DNA from: Flammeovirgaceae bacterium
Lineage (GTDB): Bacteria; Bacteroidota; Bacteroidia; Cytophagales; Cyclobacteriaceae
Assembly (NCBI GenBank): GCA_020635915.1
Contig: JACJYU010000003.1
Location: 124,001 to 188,000, forward strand
Reading direction: 5' to 3'
Length of the DNA: 64,000 bases
In this document: in pieces, positions 9,080 to 16,349 of the stretch
Position numbering within the stretch: the first letter of the stretch is position 1
Layout of the letters: every line of letters begins with the position of its first letter
Position numbers and translations under genes: made by a program
Notes under the pieces: generated by a model
What the model saw: the letters and a program-made list of their open reading frames with translations, nothing else
The model's database searches: none
What the model was told of the DNA's origin: nothing

Positions 9080-9110
9080 TTATATAATGTTATTGCGTTA
9101 TGTTAAGTAG
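9080..9110 (+). repeat. AT-rich dispersed repeat, copy 1 (next to IS256)
   Basis: The stretch starts TTATATAATGTTATTGCG and ends TTATGTTAAGTAG. Its reverse complement lines up with 13537-13570 and with the arms of the large hairpin element at 13673-13871 (shared core CTAyTTAAyATAA...ATTATATAA). It begins at the first base after the IS256 right end, so the IS probably inserted in or recombined at such a copy. Confidence 0.6.
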
Positions 9111-9231
9111 CTTCGGCTCCTGCCTAATCCAATCTTCATAGAAAGTTTTTTAGCGCAGGATTTAGTGTAAGCTCCCCCGAAAATAGGACAGTTTTGAATT
9201 AGACAAAAGGTCTAACTTTAAACTGTTAAAA

Positions 9232-9498
9232 ATGAAAAGAACAAGATTTACCGAAGCCCAGGTTTTCAACATTCTCAAGGAGTATGATGCGGGCAAAAAC
9301 ATCCAGGATATTGCCCGTGATAACGGAGTGTCCAAAGCCACTATTTACAACTGGAAGGCCAAGTACGGAGGCATGGAGATGAACGAACTCAAAAGAATGA
9401 AGGAGCTTGAGGAAGAAAACCGTAAGCTCAAGCATATGTATGCCGATTTGGCGCTGGACAACAAGATGCTCAAAGAGGTCTTGGGAAAAAAGTTCTGA
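9232..9498 (+). CDS. IS3-family transposase OrfA
   Basis: 88-aa helix-turn-helix protein: KRTRFTEAQVFNILKEYDAG, then IQDIARDNGVSKATIYNWKAKYGGM (the HTH of the IS3/IS911 OrfA family), and a leucine-zipper-like tail (MKELEEENRKLKHMYADLAL). It binds the IS ends. Its last codons run through an A6G slippery heptamer just before the stop, so part of its translation is expected to continue into OrfB to make the OrfAB transposase. Confidence 0.94.
   Translation: MKRTRFTEAQVFNILKEYDAGKNIQDIARDNGVSKATIYNWKAKYGGMEMNELKRMKELEEENRKLKHMYADLALDNKMLKEVLGKKF
9486..9492 (+). other. Programmed -1 frameshift heptamer A AAA AAG
   Basis: In the orfA frame the codons read GGA AAA AAG TTC TGA, so the heptamer is phased exactly as in known IS3-family -1 slippery sites. 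After slipping, the -1 frame stays open through VLRPAEKRTGVDHL into orfB, the usual LRPAEKR linker of OrfAB fusions. Confidence 0.85.
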
Positions 9499-9521
9499 GG
9501 CCCGCTGAGAAGCGAACCGGT

Positions 9522-10391
9522 GTGGATCATTTGAGAGCGGCTTTTCAAGTTAGCCTCGGTCGGGCCTGTGATGTGATGGACCTCTCACGTTCGGTTTACT
9601 ACTACCAAAGTAAAAAGGACGATCATGCGGTGATTGAAAAACTTCAGGACTTAGCGGAAAAACGGCCTACCGAGGGTTTTTGGAAAATGTATTTCAGGAT
9701 TAGGAAAGAAGGACTGTTGTGGAACCATAAACGCATTCATCGGGTGTATAAATATTTGAAGCTAAACCTGAAAAGAAAAGGTAAAAGAAGGTTACCGGCA
9801 CGGATTCTTCAACCTTTGGAAGCTGTTAGTCATATCAATGCAAGCTGGTCGATGGATTTTATGAGCGATTCTCTTCTATCAGGCCGCAAGTTTAGGGTAC
9901 TCAACTTGCTAGACGACTTTAATCGTGAGGCGCTTGCTATTGAAGTAGACACTTCGCTACGTGCCGAGCGTGTTGTCCGGGTACTTGAGCAAGTCATCCA
10001 GTGGAGAGGTAAACCAAAACGAATCAGGGTTGACAATGGTCCTGAATTCATCTCAAGCAAACTCTGCTTATGGTGTGAAGAACGTTCCATCCAGCTTCAG
10101 TTTATTCAACCAGGTAAGCCTACACAGAATGCATATATCGAGCGTTTCAATGGGAGTTTTCGCAGAGATGTTCTAGATGCTTATCTATTTGAATCACTAA
10201 TCCAAGTGAGAATACTGGCTGATGAATGGATGAATGATTACAACTACGACCGTCCACATGATGCACTCGAGGGGCGCAGTCCTGCGGACATGCTGGTTGT
10301 GGATTTATGGAAAACTCGAAACGAGTTTCCCACAAACCCACAACCGGTTACAACAACAATGAATAAATTTTCTAATTTAGAGCTGTCCTAA
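9522..10391 (+). CDS. IS3-family transposase OrfB (DDE integrase core)
   Basis: 289 aa from the GTG at 9522, though the main product is likely the OrfAB fusion entered by -1 frameshift from 9486-9492. N-terminal part with RACDVMDLSRSVYYYQSKK, the HTH_21-like WNHKRIHRVYKYLKLNLKRKGKRRLP, then the rve integrase core: SWSMDFMSD (first Asp), IRVDNGPEFIS (second Asp), and NAYIERFNGSFRRDVLDAYLF (Glu). The end YDRPHDALEGRSPADM is the usual IS3 tail. All catalytic residues are present. The gene ends 16 bp before the right end of the element. Confidence 0.95.
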   Translation: MDHLRAAFQVSLGRACDVMDLSRSVYYYQSKKDDHAVIEKLQDLAEKRPTEGFWKMYFRIRKEGLLWNHKRIHRVYKYLKLNLKRKGKRRLPARILQPLEAVSHINASWSMDFMSDSLLSGRKFRVLNLLDDFNREALAIEVDTSLRAERVVRVLEQVIQWRGKPKRIRVDNGPEFISSKLCLWCEERSIQLQFIQPGKPTQNAYIERFNGSFRRDVLDAYLFESLIQVRILADEWMNDYNYDRPHDALEGRSPADMLVVDLWKTRNEFPTNPQPVTTTMNKFSNLELS

Positions 10392-10449
10392 AAAAGGGGA
10401 GCTTACATTACCACCACCATTAGTTTATCTTCGAGATGGTACGGTTAGT

Positions 10450-11442
10450 TTGCAAGAAAGGGAGTTCAGCCACTACTCAAGACAAGATGAGTATGGAGAG
10501 TTTGTACGAGAGGGACAGCGAAAGGCCCAGGAGATATTGAGAAGACTTGCAAGTGAAGACAACAATCAGGTTTTTGGTGGGGCTGTCAAATCAACACAGT
10601 TGCGGGTTTTTTCAAAACTAATTTCTTGGTACATATCTCATGGGTCTAAGGATAGTAACGGTGGGCAACCAATTGATTCCGATTGGGATAAACGATATTC
10701 AGCAGCCATAACTGACAATCAGCTGATGACAAATATGCTTTCAACTATGGTTGATCCAATAAAGGCTAAAAATGGTGAGTATTGGATTTCGTGTTGTATT
10801 GTAAGAAGTTTTCATTCGACCACAGAATATTTTGCAGTTCCTGTAGACGCTGATTCGAAGGAGGAATGGGATAAATTCTTCGAAGAAAGAAAACAGCACG
10901 ACAGGGTGATTAGCAATAAACTAAATCAAATTTCATATTGGGACACTCCAGACGCAGAGGATGATGCATTTATCTATTTATGCAAGAATGCTGACTATGG
11001 AATGTTCTACATTGGTCACACTTTTGGCAACCCTCTTCCATCAATTCCTAGATACGAGTTTTTTGATGCTATTCGAAGGTTTAGCGATCCTAATGATGCA
11101 GCCAAACGAGTCAACAGCAATGTAGAGAAAATCGTTAGGGCCCTCGATTTGACAAAATTTCATCTTGATAGTGATCACAATTTTCTTACCGGAAAGAAAG
11201 TGACAAAAATAATTCCCTATGTCGTTTATCAGGCCCACGAAACTGGCAAAGTACTAGGGAGATACCTAGAATCAGAATTGAGGTCAGCTGTGATAAGTTC
11301 GCTCAGTAGATTTAGAAAGCTAAGAGGCATTAGGCCAAACGATGTTGATCTTATTCCGGTAAGCATTAAGAAGTTTATCTCGAACATAAAGAATTCAATT
11401 AGTCCAGACGAGTCTGGTGACGATATTGATAAAATAAGGTAA
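10450..11442 (+). CDS. Unknown protein, probably 5'-truncated by the IS3 insertion
   Basis: I do not recognise this 330-aa protein. The first usable codon is TTG 10450, but the frame is open back to the IS3 end (10408) and reads LPPPLVYLRDGTVSLQER, which looks like coding sequence, and no in-frame ATG lies near. The simplest reading is that the IS cut off the true start. There is no signal peptide or membrane segment; it looks soluble, mixed alpha/beta, with an aromatic centre (AFIYLCKNADYGMFYIGHTF) and a basic, helical C terminus (RSAVISSLSRFRKLRGIRP). The stop is 23 bp before the glycosylase-like gene, and the nucleotidyltransferase-like gene follows, all on one strand, so the three probably formed an operon. 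AT-rich codon use marks it as acquired. Confidence 0.6.
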   Translation: MQEREFSHYSRQDEYGEFVREGQRKAQEILRRLASEDNNQVFGGAVKSTQLRVFSKLISWYISHGSKDSNGGQPIDSDWDKRYSAAITDNQLMTNMLSTMVDPIKAKNGEYWISCCIVRSFHSTTEYFAVPVDADSKEEWDKFFEERKQHDRVISNKLNQISYWDTPDAEDDAFIYLCKNADYGMFYIGHTFGNPLPSIPRYEFFDAIRRFSDPNDAAKRVNSNVEKIVRALDLTKFHLDSDHNFLTGKKVTKIIPYVVYQAHETGKVLGRYLESELRSAVISSLSRFRKLRGIRPNDVDLIPVSIKKFISNIKNSISPDESGDDIDKIR

Positions 11443-11465
11443 CAGTTGTCGGCTAATTTCATATT

Positions 11466-12136
11466 ATGCCAGAAGTTCATCCAGCCTTTGGTGGTTTTCA
11501 ACAAAATGCAGTTTGGAATGGACAACCTCTACTCGGTGGATTAGTTCCACCAATGGCCACTAAAATTATCATGGGTACATTTCCGCCACCAGCAGTAATG
11601 GTAAGATTCTTGGATGGCAATCCGTTTTTCTACTACAATAGTTCAAGAAGCCACTTTTGGAATAGGATTGAAAGTTTTATTCCCCATCAAAATGAAATGC
11701 GGTGGAAATGGCTAGAGGGAGCCCCTGAAACAGAAAATCAGAACATTACAAGAAGATTGAATTAGCTGAAGATAGGGGATGGGCTTTTATGGATTTCTTC
11801 TCGGAGATTGACCGACTCGAGAACAATGCAAATGATGAAAACTTGATAAACATTGATGATGTGATTGCTAACGGTCAATTATTTACTGCCCTTGAGGCTG
11901 TTCCAACTATTTCAGCTATTTATTGCACCTATTCAACCGCCTTAGCTGGAATCATCAATGCATTAAATCAAACTGGATATCTAATCAACGAAGAGCAAGA
12001 AGAAATGTCAGCCAATGGATTCATGTATACATGGAACTTTCAAGAGAGATTAATTTCGATCATTCTATTGTATCCTGCATCACGAAGCATTCATCCTGCA
12101 GCAATAAAGAATCAGCAATACTCGTATTACCTATAA
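11466..12136 (+). pseudogene. Uracil-DNA glycosylase-superfamily protein, frameshifted
   Basis: Two reading frames together make one protein of about 220 aa. The first (11466-11765) has the family core ATKIIMGTFPPP and FFYYNSSRSHFWNRIESF, as in bacterial UDG-fold proteins that start with a (I/L)IxGxFPP loop and FYY(G)xxRNxFW. It then stops after ITRRLN. The second frame continues the alignment from about 11730: KKIELAEDRGWAFMDFFSEIDRLENNANDENL, equivalent to HGIGIxDxFxxxxRxxxxNxDxNL, then AIYCTYSTA and LLYPASRSIHP in place of the usual LPSPSPxx. One base lost or gained between about 11730 and 11755 explains the break. The stop is 3 bp before the next gene. It may be a recent pseudogene or a sequencing error. 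Confidence 0.68.
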
Positions 12137-12139
12137 GAG

Positions 12140-12940
12140 ATGAATGAGGAAGCTCAGACTGAATATGAAAGACTAATATCGGAGATTAGCCAAGGCAGTA
12201 TTCTCGATGAAAAGGATCGATTGCTACTCTATAAATTACATAAGGAAGTTGATACGCCAAATGATGAAGCTATACGCTCTTTACTATCCCATATGCGGGA
12301 ACATAAGAAATACAACGAATATTTTATCTTAAATGAAAGCGAACGGAGGGAAATTTTTGTTGTTCTTGAGAACCTTAGGCTGGACAAAGGATTAGACCGA
12401 TATGAGTATCGCTATTTATCCTTCTTAATTTCGAAGTATGGTTTGAAATCCAAGGCTACCTTGCCTTGTATTCCTCAAATTATCGATTTCACGCTAAATG
12501 AGTTTGAGGAAAAATTTTCATCAAACCCTGAAAGGAAAATTATTTTTGAGATTTTTAAAAAGGGCATAAGAAGATGTTTTGAATTATACAATTTAGATGT
12601 AATTGAGATATTACTTGGTGGAAGCTACACCAATGAGGAGAATCAAGCGCCAAATGATATTGATCCTTTAATTGTATTGCCCAAGCAACAATGGGATCAA
12701 GATCGAAAGCATACAATATTAAATGAGATCATAAGAGAATTCCAAAACTCACATAAGAAGAACATTTTTGATCTTCACAAAATACTTGCAGGGGTTTCAA
12801 ATGAACACTACATGTTTTACGAGCTTATGACATTAATGGGCAACTCACCAGAATCAAAGATCGAGGCTGGGATTAAGGACATGAAGTTTAAATGCAAAGA
12901 TTTATTTAGGCTCAAGTTGAAGCTTCAAGATGTTCAGTAA
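12140..12940 (+). CDS. DUF6932-like minimal nucleotidyltransferase
   Basis: 266-aa soluble protein. Residues of about 1-140 are helical and charged. The C-terminal half holds the polymerase-beta-type nucleotidyltransferase signature: LLGGSYTNEENQAPNDIDPLIVLP, that is GGSY (about 157-160) then the DxD pair DID (about 173-175) that binds metal and nucleotide. This arrangement, with a helical N-terminal domain, resembles the DUF6932 family. Minimal nucleotidyltransferases of this kind often belong to toxin-antitoxin or abortive-infection pairs, where they modify RNA or a partner protein, but no HEPN partner is visible here. It follows the frameshifted glycosylase-like gene by 3 bp. Confidence 0.65.
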   Translation: MNEEAQTEYERLISEISQGSILDEKDRLLLYKLHKEVDTPNDEAIRSLLSHMREHKKYNEYFILNESERREIFVVLENLRLDKGLDRYEYRYLSFLISKYGLKSKATLPCIPQIIDFTLNEFEEKFSSNPERKIIFEIFKKGIRRCFELYNLDVIEILLGGSYTNEENQAPNDIDPLIVLPKQQWDQDRKHTILNEIIREFQNSHKKNIFDLHKILAGVSNEHYMFYELMTLMGNSPESKIEAGIKDMKFKCKDLFRLKLKLQDVQ

Positions 12941-13016
12941 CCTGCGCGGTGGCCTGGCAAAATAGCGGGGGTGCGATGGCAGGTGGGGAGAAGCATTATT
13001 TTGCCTAGATTTTTTG

Positions 13017-13045
13017 CATACTTTTTTATCAATGAAAAAAGTATG
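13017..13045. repeat. Perfect 11-bp inverted repeat, hairpin
   Basis: The arms are CATACTTTTTT (13017-13027) and AAAAAAGTATG (13035-13045) around the loop ATCAATG. It lies between the nucleotidyltransferase gene and the convergent small membrane-protein gene. It could serve as a two-way terminator, but the A/T-only stem core is weak and the GC-rich base usual for terminators is missing. Confidence 0.6.
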
Positions 13046-13066
13046 AGCCCCGCGGCTTGAGCGAGA

Positions 13067-13324
13067 CTAATTAGAATCTTTTAAACCGAATAAGTAGCCT
13101 ACAATTGCTCCAAGTATTCCATAAGCTGCGCTTGATTTGTTAGCATCAATGTTTGAGACGGCTATTATGGCAGCGAGGATCGCCACAAGTGTAATACCGT
13201 AAACTTTCATATTGTACGGTCCGAACCCATTAGCCATTTTCTTGCTTATCAAAACGTATGCGCCAAGACTGATGATCAAGATTACTGCATATTCAGCGAG
13301 TGGAGTCTTTTCGAGTATTTCCAT
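13067..13324 (-). CDS. Small membrane protein, unknown function
   Basis: 85-aa protein with three predicted membrane segments: about 13-28 (AVILIISLGAYVLISK), 42-60 (YGITLVAILAAIIAVSN) and 67-81 (AYGILGAIVGYLFG). A short lysine-bearing loop lies between the first two, and a SSAAYGILGAIVGYLFG end resembles many small phage- or plasmid-borne membrane proteins. It lies alone in the island between two hairpins, in reverse orientation to the island gene cluster. I know of no family name. Coding is supported by a continuous hydrophobic pattern and an ATG, but the protein is short. Confidence 0.6.
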   Translation of the reverse strand: MEILEKTPLAEYAVILIISLGAYVLISKKMANGFGPYNMKVYGITLVAILAAIIAVSNIDANKSSAAYGILGAIVGYLFGLKDSN

Positions 13325-13354
13325 TTGGGAATTTACCTAAATAAAGCGTTGGCG

Positions 13355-13431
13355 AGCAAGTGGTTTACAGGCAAAGTACTATAATCAGTTAGGTTGACTC
13401 AATCTTAAACTTTGCCTGGAAATCTCTTGCT
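13355..13431. repeat. Interrupted 77-bp inverted repeat
   Basis: AGCAAG (13355-13360) pairs with CTTGCT (13426-13431), and CAGGCAAAGT (13368-13377) pairs with ACTTTGCCTG (13409-13418). A 7-nt internal bulge lies on both sides and the loop is 31 nt. The region from here to 13672 has no gene. It contains CACGGCCGTG (about 13500) and the GC-rich near-palindrome CCTGCCTTGCCGGCAGGCAGG-type repeat (13565-13585), a motif common between Bacteroidota genes. Confidence 0.65.
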
Positions 13432-13536
13432 TAGGGCTGGCAATTGCGCCTTAGTGCAAAAGCGCGTTGGGGAAACTATTAATAGGTGCTTGGACAGGGC
13501 ACGGCCGTGTGTAAGGATTGCGCGCTGGCCGAGCGG

Positions 13537-13570
13537 CTATTTAATATAACGGCAAATTATATAACCTGCC
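13537..13570 (-). repeat. AT-rich dispersed repeat, copy 2
   Basis: CTATTTAATATAACGGCAAA followed by TTATATAACCTGCC. Aligned with the reverse complement of 13848-13873 (CTATTTAACATAATATAAAT...), most positions match with one indel. Aligned with the reverse complement of 9080-9110, CTACTTAACATAACGCAA matches nearly base for base. It sits in the gene-free stretch and runs straight into the GC palindrome at 13565-13585. Confidence 0.6.
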
Positions 13571-13672
13571 TTGCCGGCAGGCAGGCTGTGCGGCTTTGCG
13601 CGGGAAACTTCAATCATAACCATAAACCCCCAGACACGTATTGATGGGCTGCGTGGCGGCATACGTGGATGG

Positions 13673-13871
13673 TTAGCATAATATAATTATATAACGCCTT
13701 GGTTAGCTTCGCTTTAACATAAGATCGTCAACGATAGATAACCTTTGCCAACTCACGAGCCTGCGCTCATTATCTATCTGATCTTATGTTAACCATCCGC
13801 TGTGCGTCTGGACGCTCAGACAGCCCCGGGGCCAGAAACCCTGGGAAGTTATATAATTTATATTATGTTAA
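13673..13871. repeat. Nested hairpin element of about 199 bp with 24-bp inverted ends
   Basis: The outer arms are TTAGCATAATATAATTATAT.. (13673-13695) and ..ATATAATTTATATTATGTTAA (ending 13871), complementary over about 23 bp with one mismatch and one indel. Inside are TTAACATAAGATC (13714-13726) with GATCTTATGTTAA (13780-13792), and within these GATAGATAA (13733-13741) with TTATCTATC (13770-13778). GGATGGTTA (13667-13675) also pairs with TAACCATCC (13790-13798). No reading frame is carried. The structure resembles a MITE or other non-autonomous element; alternatively it is a structured RNA. Confidence 0.6.
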
Positions 13872-13919
13872 ATAGGTTTTAGGGATGGCATTCCTCTGCA
13901 CCCCAGCCTTCTTGCCCCT

Positions 13920-16349
13920 TCAATAAAACACCACCTCGCACTCCGGGTGCCCTTCCCTAAAGGCTTCCAGCTTCCGGGCGGAAACCCGGGTATTGTAGCA
14001 TACCAGCTTCTTCAGGGAAATATTGGCCAGCGGGGCCAAATTGCGGACGGCCGTACTGGAGCAATCCAAATACTGAAGGTGCAGCAGCGTCTCCAGGCCG
14101 TTGAGCCTCCGGACCCGCGTGCCGGAACAATCCAGCCGCTTGAGCTGCAGCATACCGGCCAGTGGCCCCAGGCCCTCCACGGGCGTACCGGAGAGGTCCA
14201 AATCCTCCAGGCGCGGCAATTGCGACAACGCCCCAATATTCACAAGCGGGCTCTTTGACGCCTGCACCAGGCGCAGCGTGGCATGGGCAGCCAGTGGCGT
14301 AAGGTCGGTAATGCCCGTGCCGGAAAAACGCACTTCCTCCAACCGGATAAATTCCCCCAGCACATCGAGGGCAGTCACGGGCTTGCCCTGGAAATACAAC
14401 CTCTCCCCTTCCACCAACTGGTGCAAGGCCTCGGTGGACACCTCCTTTTCATTGCCGATATACACGCGGAAGATTTCTTTCCAGTCCCGCGGCAACTGTT
14501 CCCACCACCGGTTAAGCTTGTCCGTTTTGTACACCACAAGGCAGTACGGGTTGCGGCCAAGGAAATCCCTCACCATGCTGTCGTCCACACCGGTGCCATC
14601 CAGGTAGGCGTACTTCAACGATGGCACGTGCCACTCCGATGGCAGGGCTGCCACCAGGGTATGGCTGGCGCGCAGGCCCTTCAGTTGCCCCAGCCCCGCG
14701 ATGGCGGTCAAATCCTTCACGGCCGTGTGGCTGATGTCCAGGTAGGCGATGTCAGCCAGCTTCTGCAGGGGCTGCAAATCCGAGATGGCCGTGTGGGAGG
14801 CGACCACGGACCTCAGCCGGTAAAGCCTTTGCAGCGGGCCAAGGGTGGCGACCCCGGTACCGGCCAGGTTCACGGAATCCAGTTTGGCGATTTTGGCCAG
14901 CCCTTCCTTGGTGGAGTTGCCGTCCATGCCCAATGCCTTTTGAAAAACCTTTTTCCAGGTGGCCGGCAGGGCCTCCCACCAGGTGCGCATGTCTTCCGAA
15001 TCGTAGATGACCAGCACCTCCGGGCTGGCAGTCATAAAAGCCTCTGCCGCAGCCCTGTCTATGGCGGTGTGGTCGCAATAAATCCTTTTAAGCTTTTGCA
15101 GGTCCCCCAGGGGCGACAGGTCGGACACCAGGGTGTGGTTGAGGTACAATTCTTCCAGGTTTTGCAGTCCCTTCAGCGGGTGGAGGTCCGCCACCCGGTT
15201 ACTGTCCAGCACCAGCACGCTGATGTTTGCAAGGCCTGCCAGCGGCCCCACGTTCACCACGGCCGTATGGGAGATGTCCAACCTTTCCAGTGCCGTCAGG
15301 GAGTTCAGCGGCTGCAGGGTGGGTATGCCCGAGGCCCCCAGGTCGAGGCGCTGGAGGGCCATGCACTTGCCCAGCGGCTGGTAGCTGGACAACTGCGTGC
15401 CACGCAGGTCCAGTGCCTTGAGGGCGGGCATGTTTTCCACCACGGTGAGGTCCTTGACGGGGGTGTAGGCCAGCGACAGGGAGGACAAGGCCCTGGCGTA
15501 CCGCAGCGGGGAAAGGTCCATGGTCATGGTGTGCGATATGTCCAGTTCGGTGAGGCCGGTGAGGTTGCGTATGGGGCCAAGGTCTGCCACCCGGGTGCGG
15601 GCAAGGTTAAGGGACTGCAGGCCGTGGAGTTGCGACAAGGGCGCGATGTCCTGGATAAAAGTGTTTCCCGATAGGTCCAGCGCCACGATCCCCGTGATGC
15701 GCTTCAGCCCCTCCAGCGAAACACTGTCGGTGAGGTTCAGTGTTGTCTTAAAAATGGATTGCCATTCGTACGACAGTTGGCCCCACCAGTAAGTAAGGGC
15801 GGCACGTTCGTCAAATTCATGGGTGTAAATGCTGACTATTTTCAGGTCCTGCGCCTCGGGGTCATAGTTTATTTCCATGAACCGCTTCATGGTATTGTTG
15901 ATGGTTTCCCCGCCAACGGTGGTCCCCTGCAGGTTACGCAGCAGTGATACTTTGTAGAAGGTATTGGCGTTGGAGCGCTCCCCTACCTCAATCCCTTCGA
16001 TGGTAAACTCAAACCTGACGTCTTTAAAGAAGAAGTCCACATCCTTCAGGTAAGCTGGCACGTCCTTGTTGGTGATGACCTCCCGCTTGGCATCGAGGTC
16101 GTCTTCCACCTGCACGTGGTCGTCCCTGAATATTTTTTTATAGCTCTCCGTCACCAACACCTCTTTGTCGCGCGCTGAAGTTTTTTCACTTCCCAGCGTA
16201 TTGAGCATATACTCCAGGAAGTGCACCATGTTTTTTACCTTGTCCTGTTCAGGGGACCCTTTTGGCAGCACATCCTGCGCCCTAAGGGCAGGGGCCGGGA
16301 TGAAAAACAACAACAGGGCCACCCATTTAATTGACCTCACGGAGCACAT
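13920..16349 (-). CDS. Exported leucine-rich-repeat protein made of three WW-capped modules
   Basis: 809 aa with signal peptide (KWVALLLFFIPAPALRA|QDV). Residues of about 28-185 form a globular N-terminal domain similar in layout to the 192-aa protein upstream. From about 188 there are three successive modules, each opening with a tryptophan cap (TYWWGQLSYEWQSIF at 188, TWWEALPATWKKVF at 455, RWWEQLPRDWKEIF at 613), then 22-residue LRRs (I count about 10, 5 and 7) of the pattern LxxLDISHTxVxDLxPLxxL, closing with a FxxxxPxxxVVY-like strand. The LRRs are of the internalin/SDS22 type, known for protein binding. It is the last gene of a four-gene operon and overlaps the previous gene by 23 bp; the good signal peptide supports this start. 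It is probably periplasmic or surface-exposed; the partner is unknown. Confidence 0.85.
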   Translation of the reverse strand: MCSVRSIKWVALLLFFIPAPALRAQDVLPKGSPEQDKVKNMVHFLEYMLNTLGSEKTSARDKEVLVTESYKKIFRDDHVQVEDDLDAKREVITNKDVPAYLKDVDFFFKDVRFEFTIEGIEVGERSNANTFYKVSLLRNLQGTTVGGETINNTMKRFMEINYDPEAQDLKIVSIYTHEFDERAALTYWWGQLSYEWQSIFKTTLNLTDSVSLEGLKRITGIVALDLSGNTFIQDIAPLSQLHGLQSLNLARTRVADLGPIRNLTGLTELDISHTMTMDLSPLRYARALSSLSLAYTPVKDLTVVENMPALKALDLRGTQLSSYQPLGKCMALQRLDLGASGIPTLQPLNSLTALERLDISHTAVVNVGPLAGLANISVLVLDSNRVADLHPLKGLQNLEELYLNHTLVSDLSPLGDLQKLKRIYCDHTAIDRAAAEAFMTASPEVLVIYDSEDMRTWWEALPATWKKVFQKALGMDGNSTKEGLAKIAKLDSVNLAGTGVATLGPLQRLYRLRSVVASHTAISDLQPLQKLADIAYLDISHTAVKDLTAIAGLGQLKGLRASHTLVAALPSEWHVPSLKYAYLDGTGVDDSMVRDFLGRNPYCLVVYKTDKLNRWWEQLPRDWKEIFRVYIGNEKEVSTEALHQLVEGERLYFQGKPVTALDVLGEFIRLEEVRFSGTGITDLTPLAAHATLRLVQASKSPLVNIGALSQLPRLEDLDLSGTPVEGLGPLAGMLQLKRLDCSGTRVRRLNGLETLLHLQYLDCSSTAVRNLAPLANISLKKLVCYNTRVSARKLEAFREGHPECEVVFY

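Larger units (their letters stand above)
9166..10407. mobile_element. IS3-family insertion sequence, complete
   Basis: The 1242-bp element has TG...CA ends. The left terminal repeat begins TGTAAGCTCCCC at 9166 and carries TAGGACAG at its inner end; the right end, read inward, begins TGTAAGCTCCCC and also carries TAGGACAG, giving about 26-bp imperfect inverted repeats. It contains orfA and orfB in the -1 arrangement. No clear 3-5 bp target duplication is seen (left flank TTTAG, right flank TTACC), only a possible TTA. The right end lies inside an open reading frame that continues into the island gene at 10450, so the insertion probably cut that gene. Confidence 0.9.

Noticed and set aside
12137..12140. 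Fusion of the glycosylase-like gene to the nucleotidyltransferase gene
   Set aside because: A stop codon (12134-12136) and a new ATG at 12140 separate them; both proteins have complete ends.
13673..13871. Integron attC site
   Set aside because: The hairpin has no GTTRRRY/RYYYAAC pair in the expected places, and no integron integrase is present; a MITE-like element fits better.
13355..13871. CRISPR array
   Set aside because: The repeats are few, inverted and unevenly spaced, with no spacers of constant length and no cas genes.
14283..15674. 463-codon open frame on the plus strand opposite the LRR gene
   Set aside because: Repetitive Gln/Gly/His text that mirrors the LRR codons; it has no start signal or family motif.
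13920..16349. DNA repeat array at the LRR gene
   Set aside because: The periodicity of about 66 bp is the 22-residue LRR coding pattern, not a DNA-level repeat.
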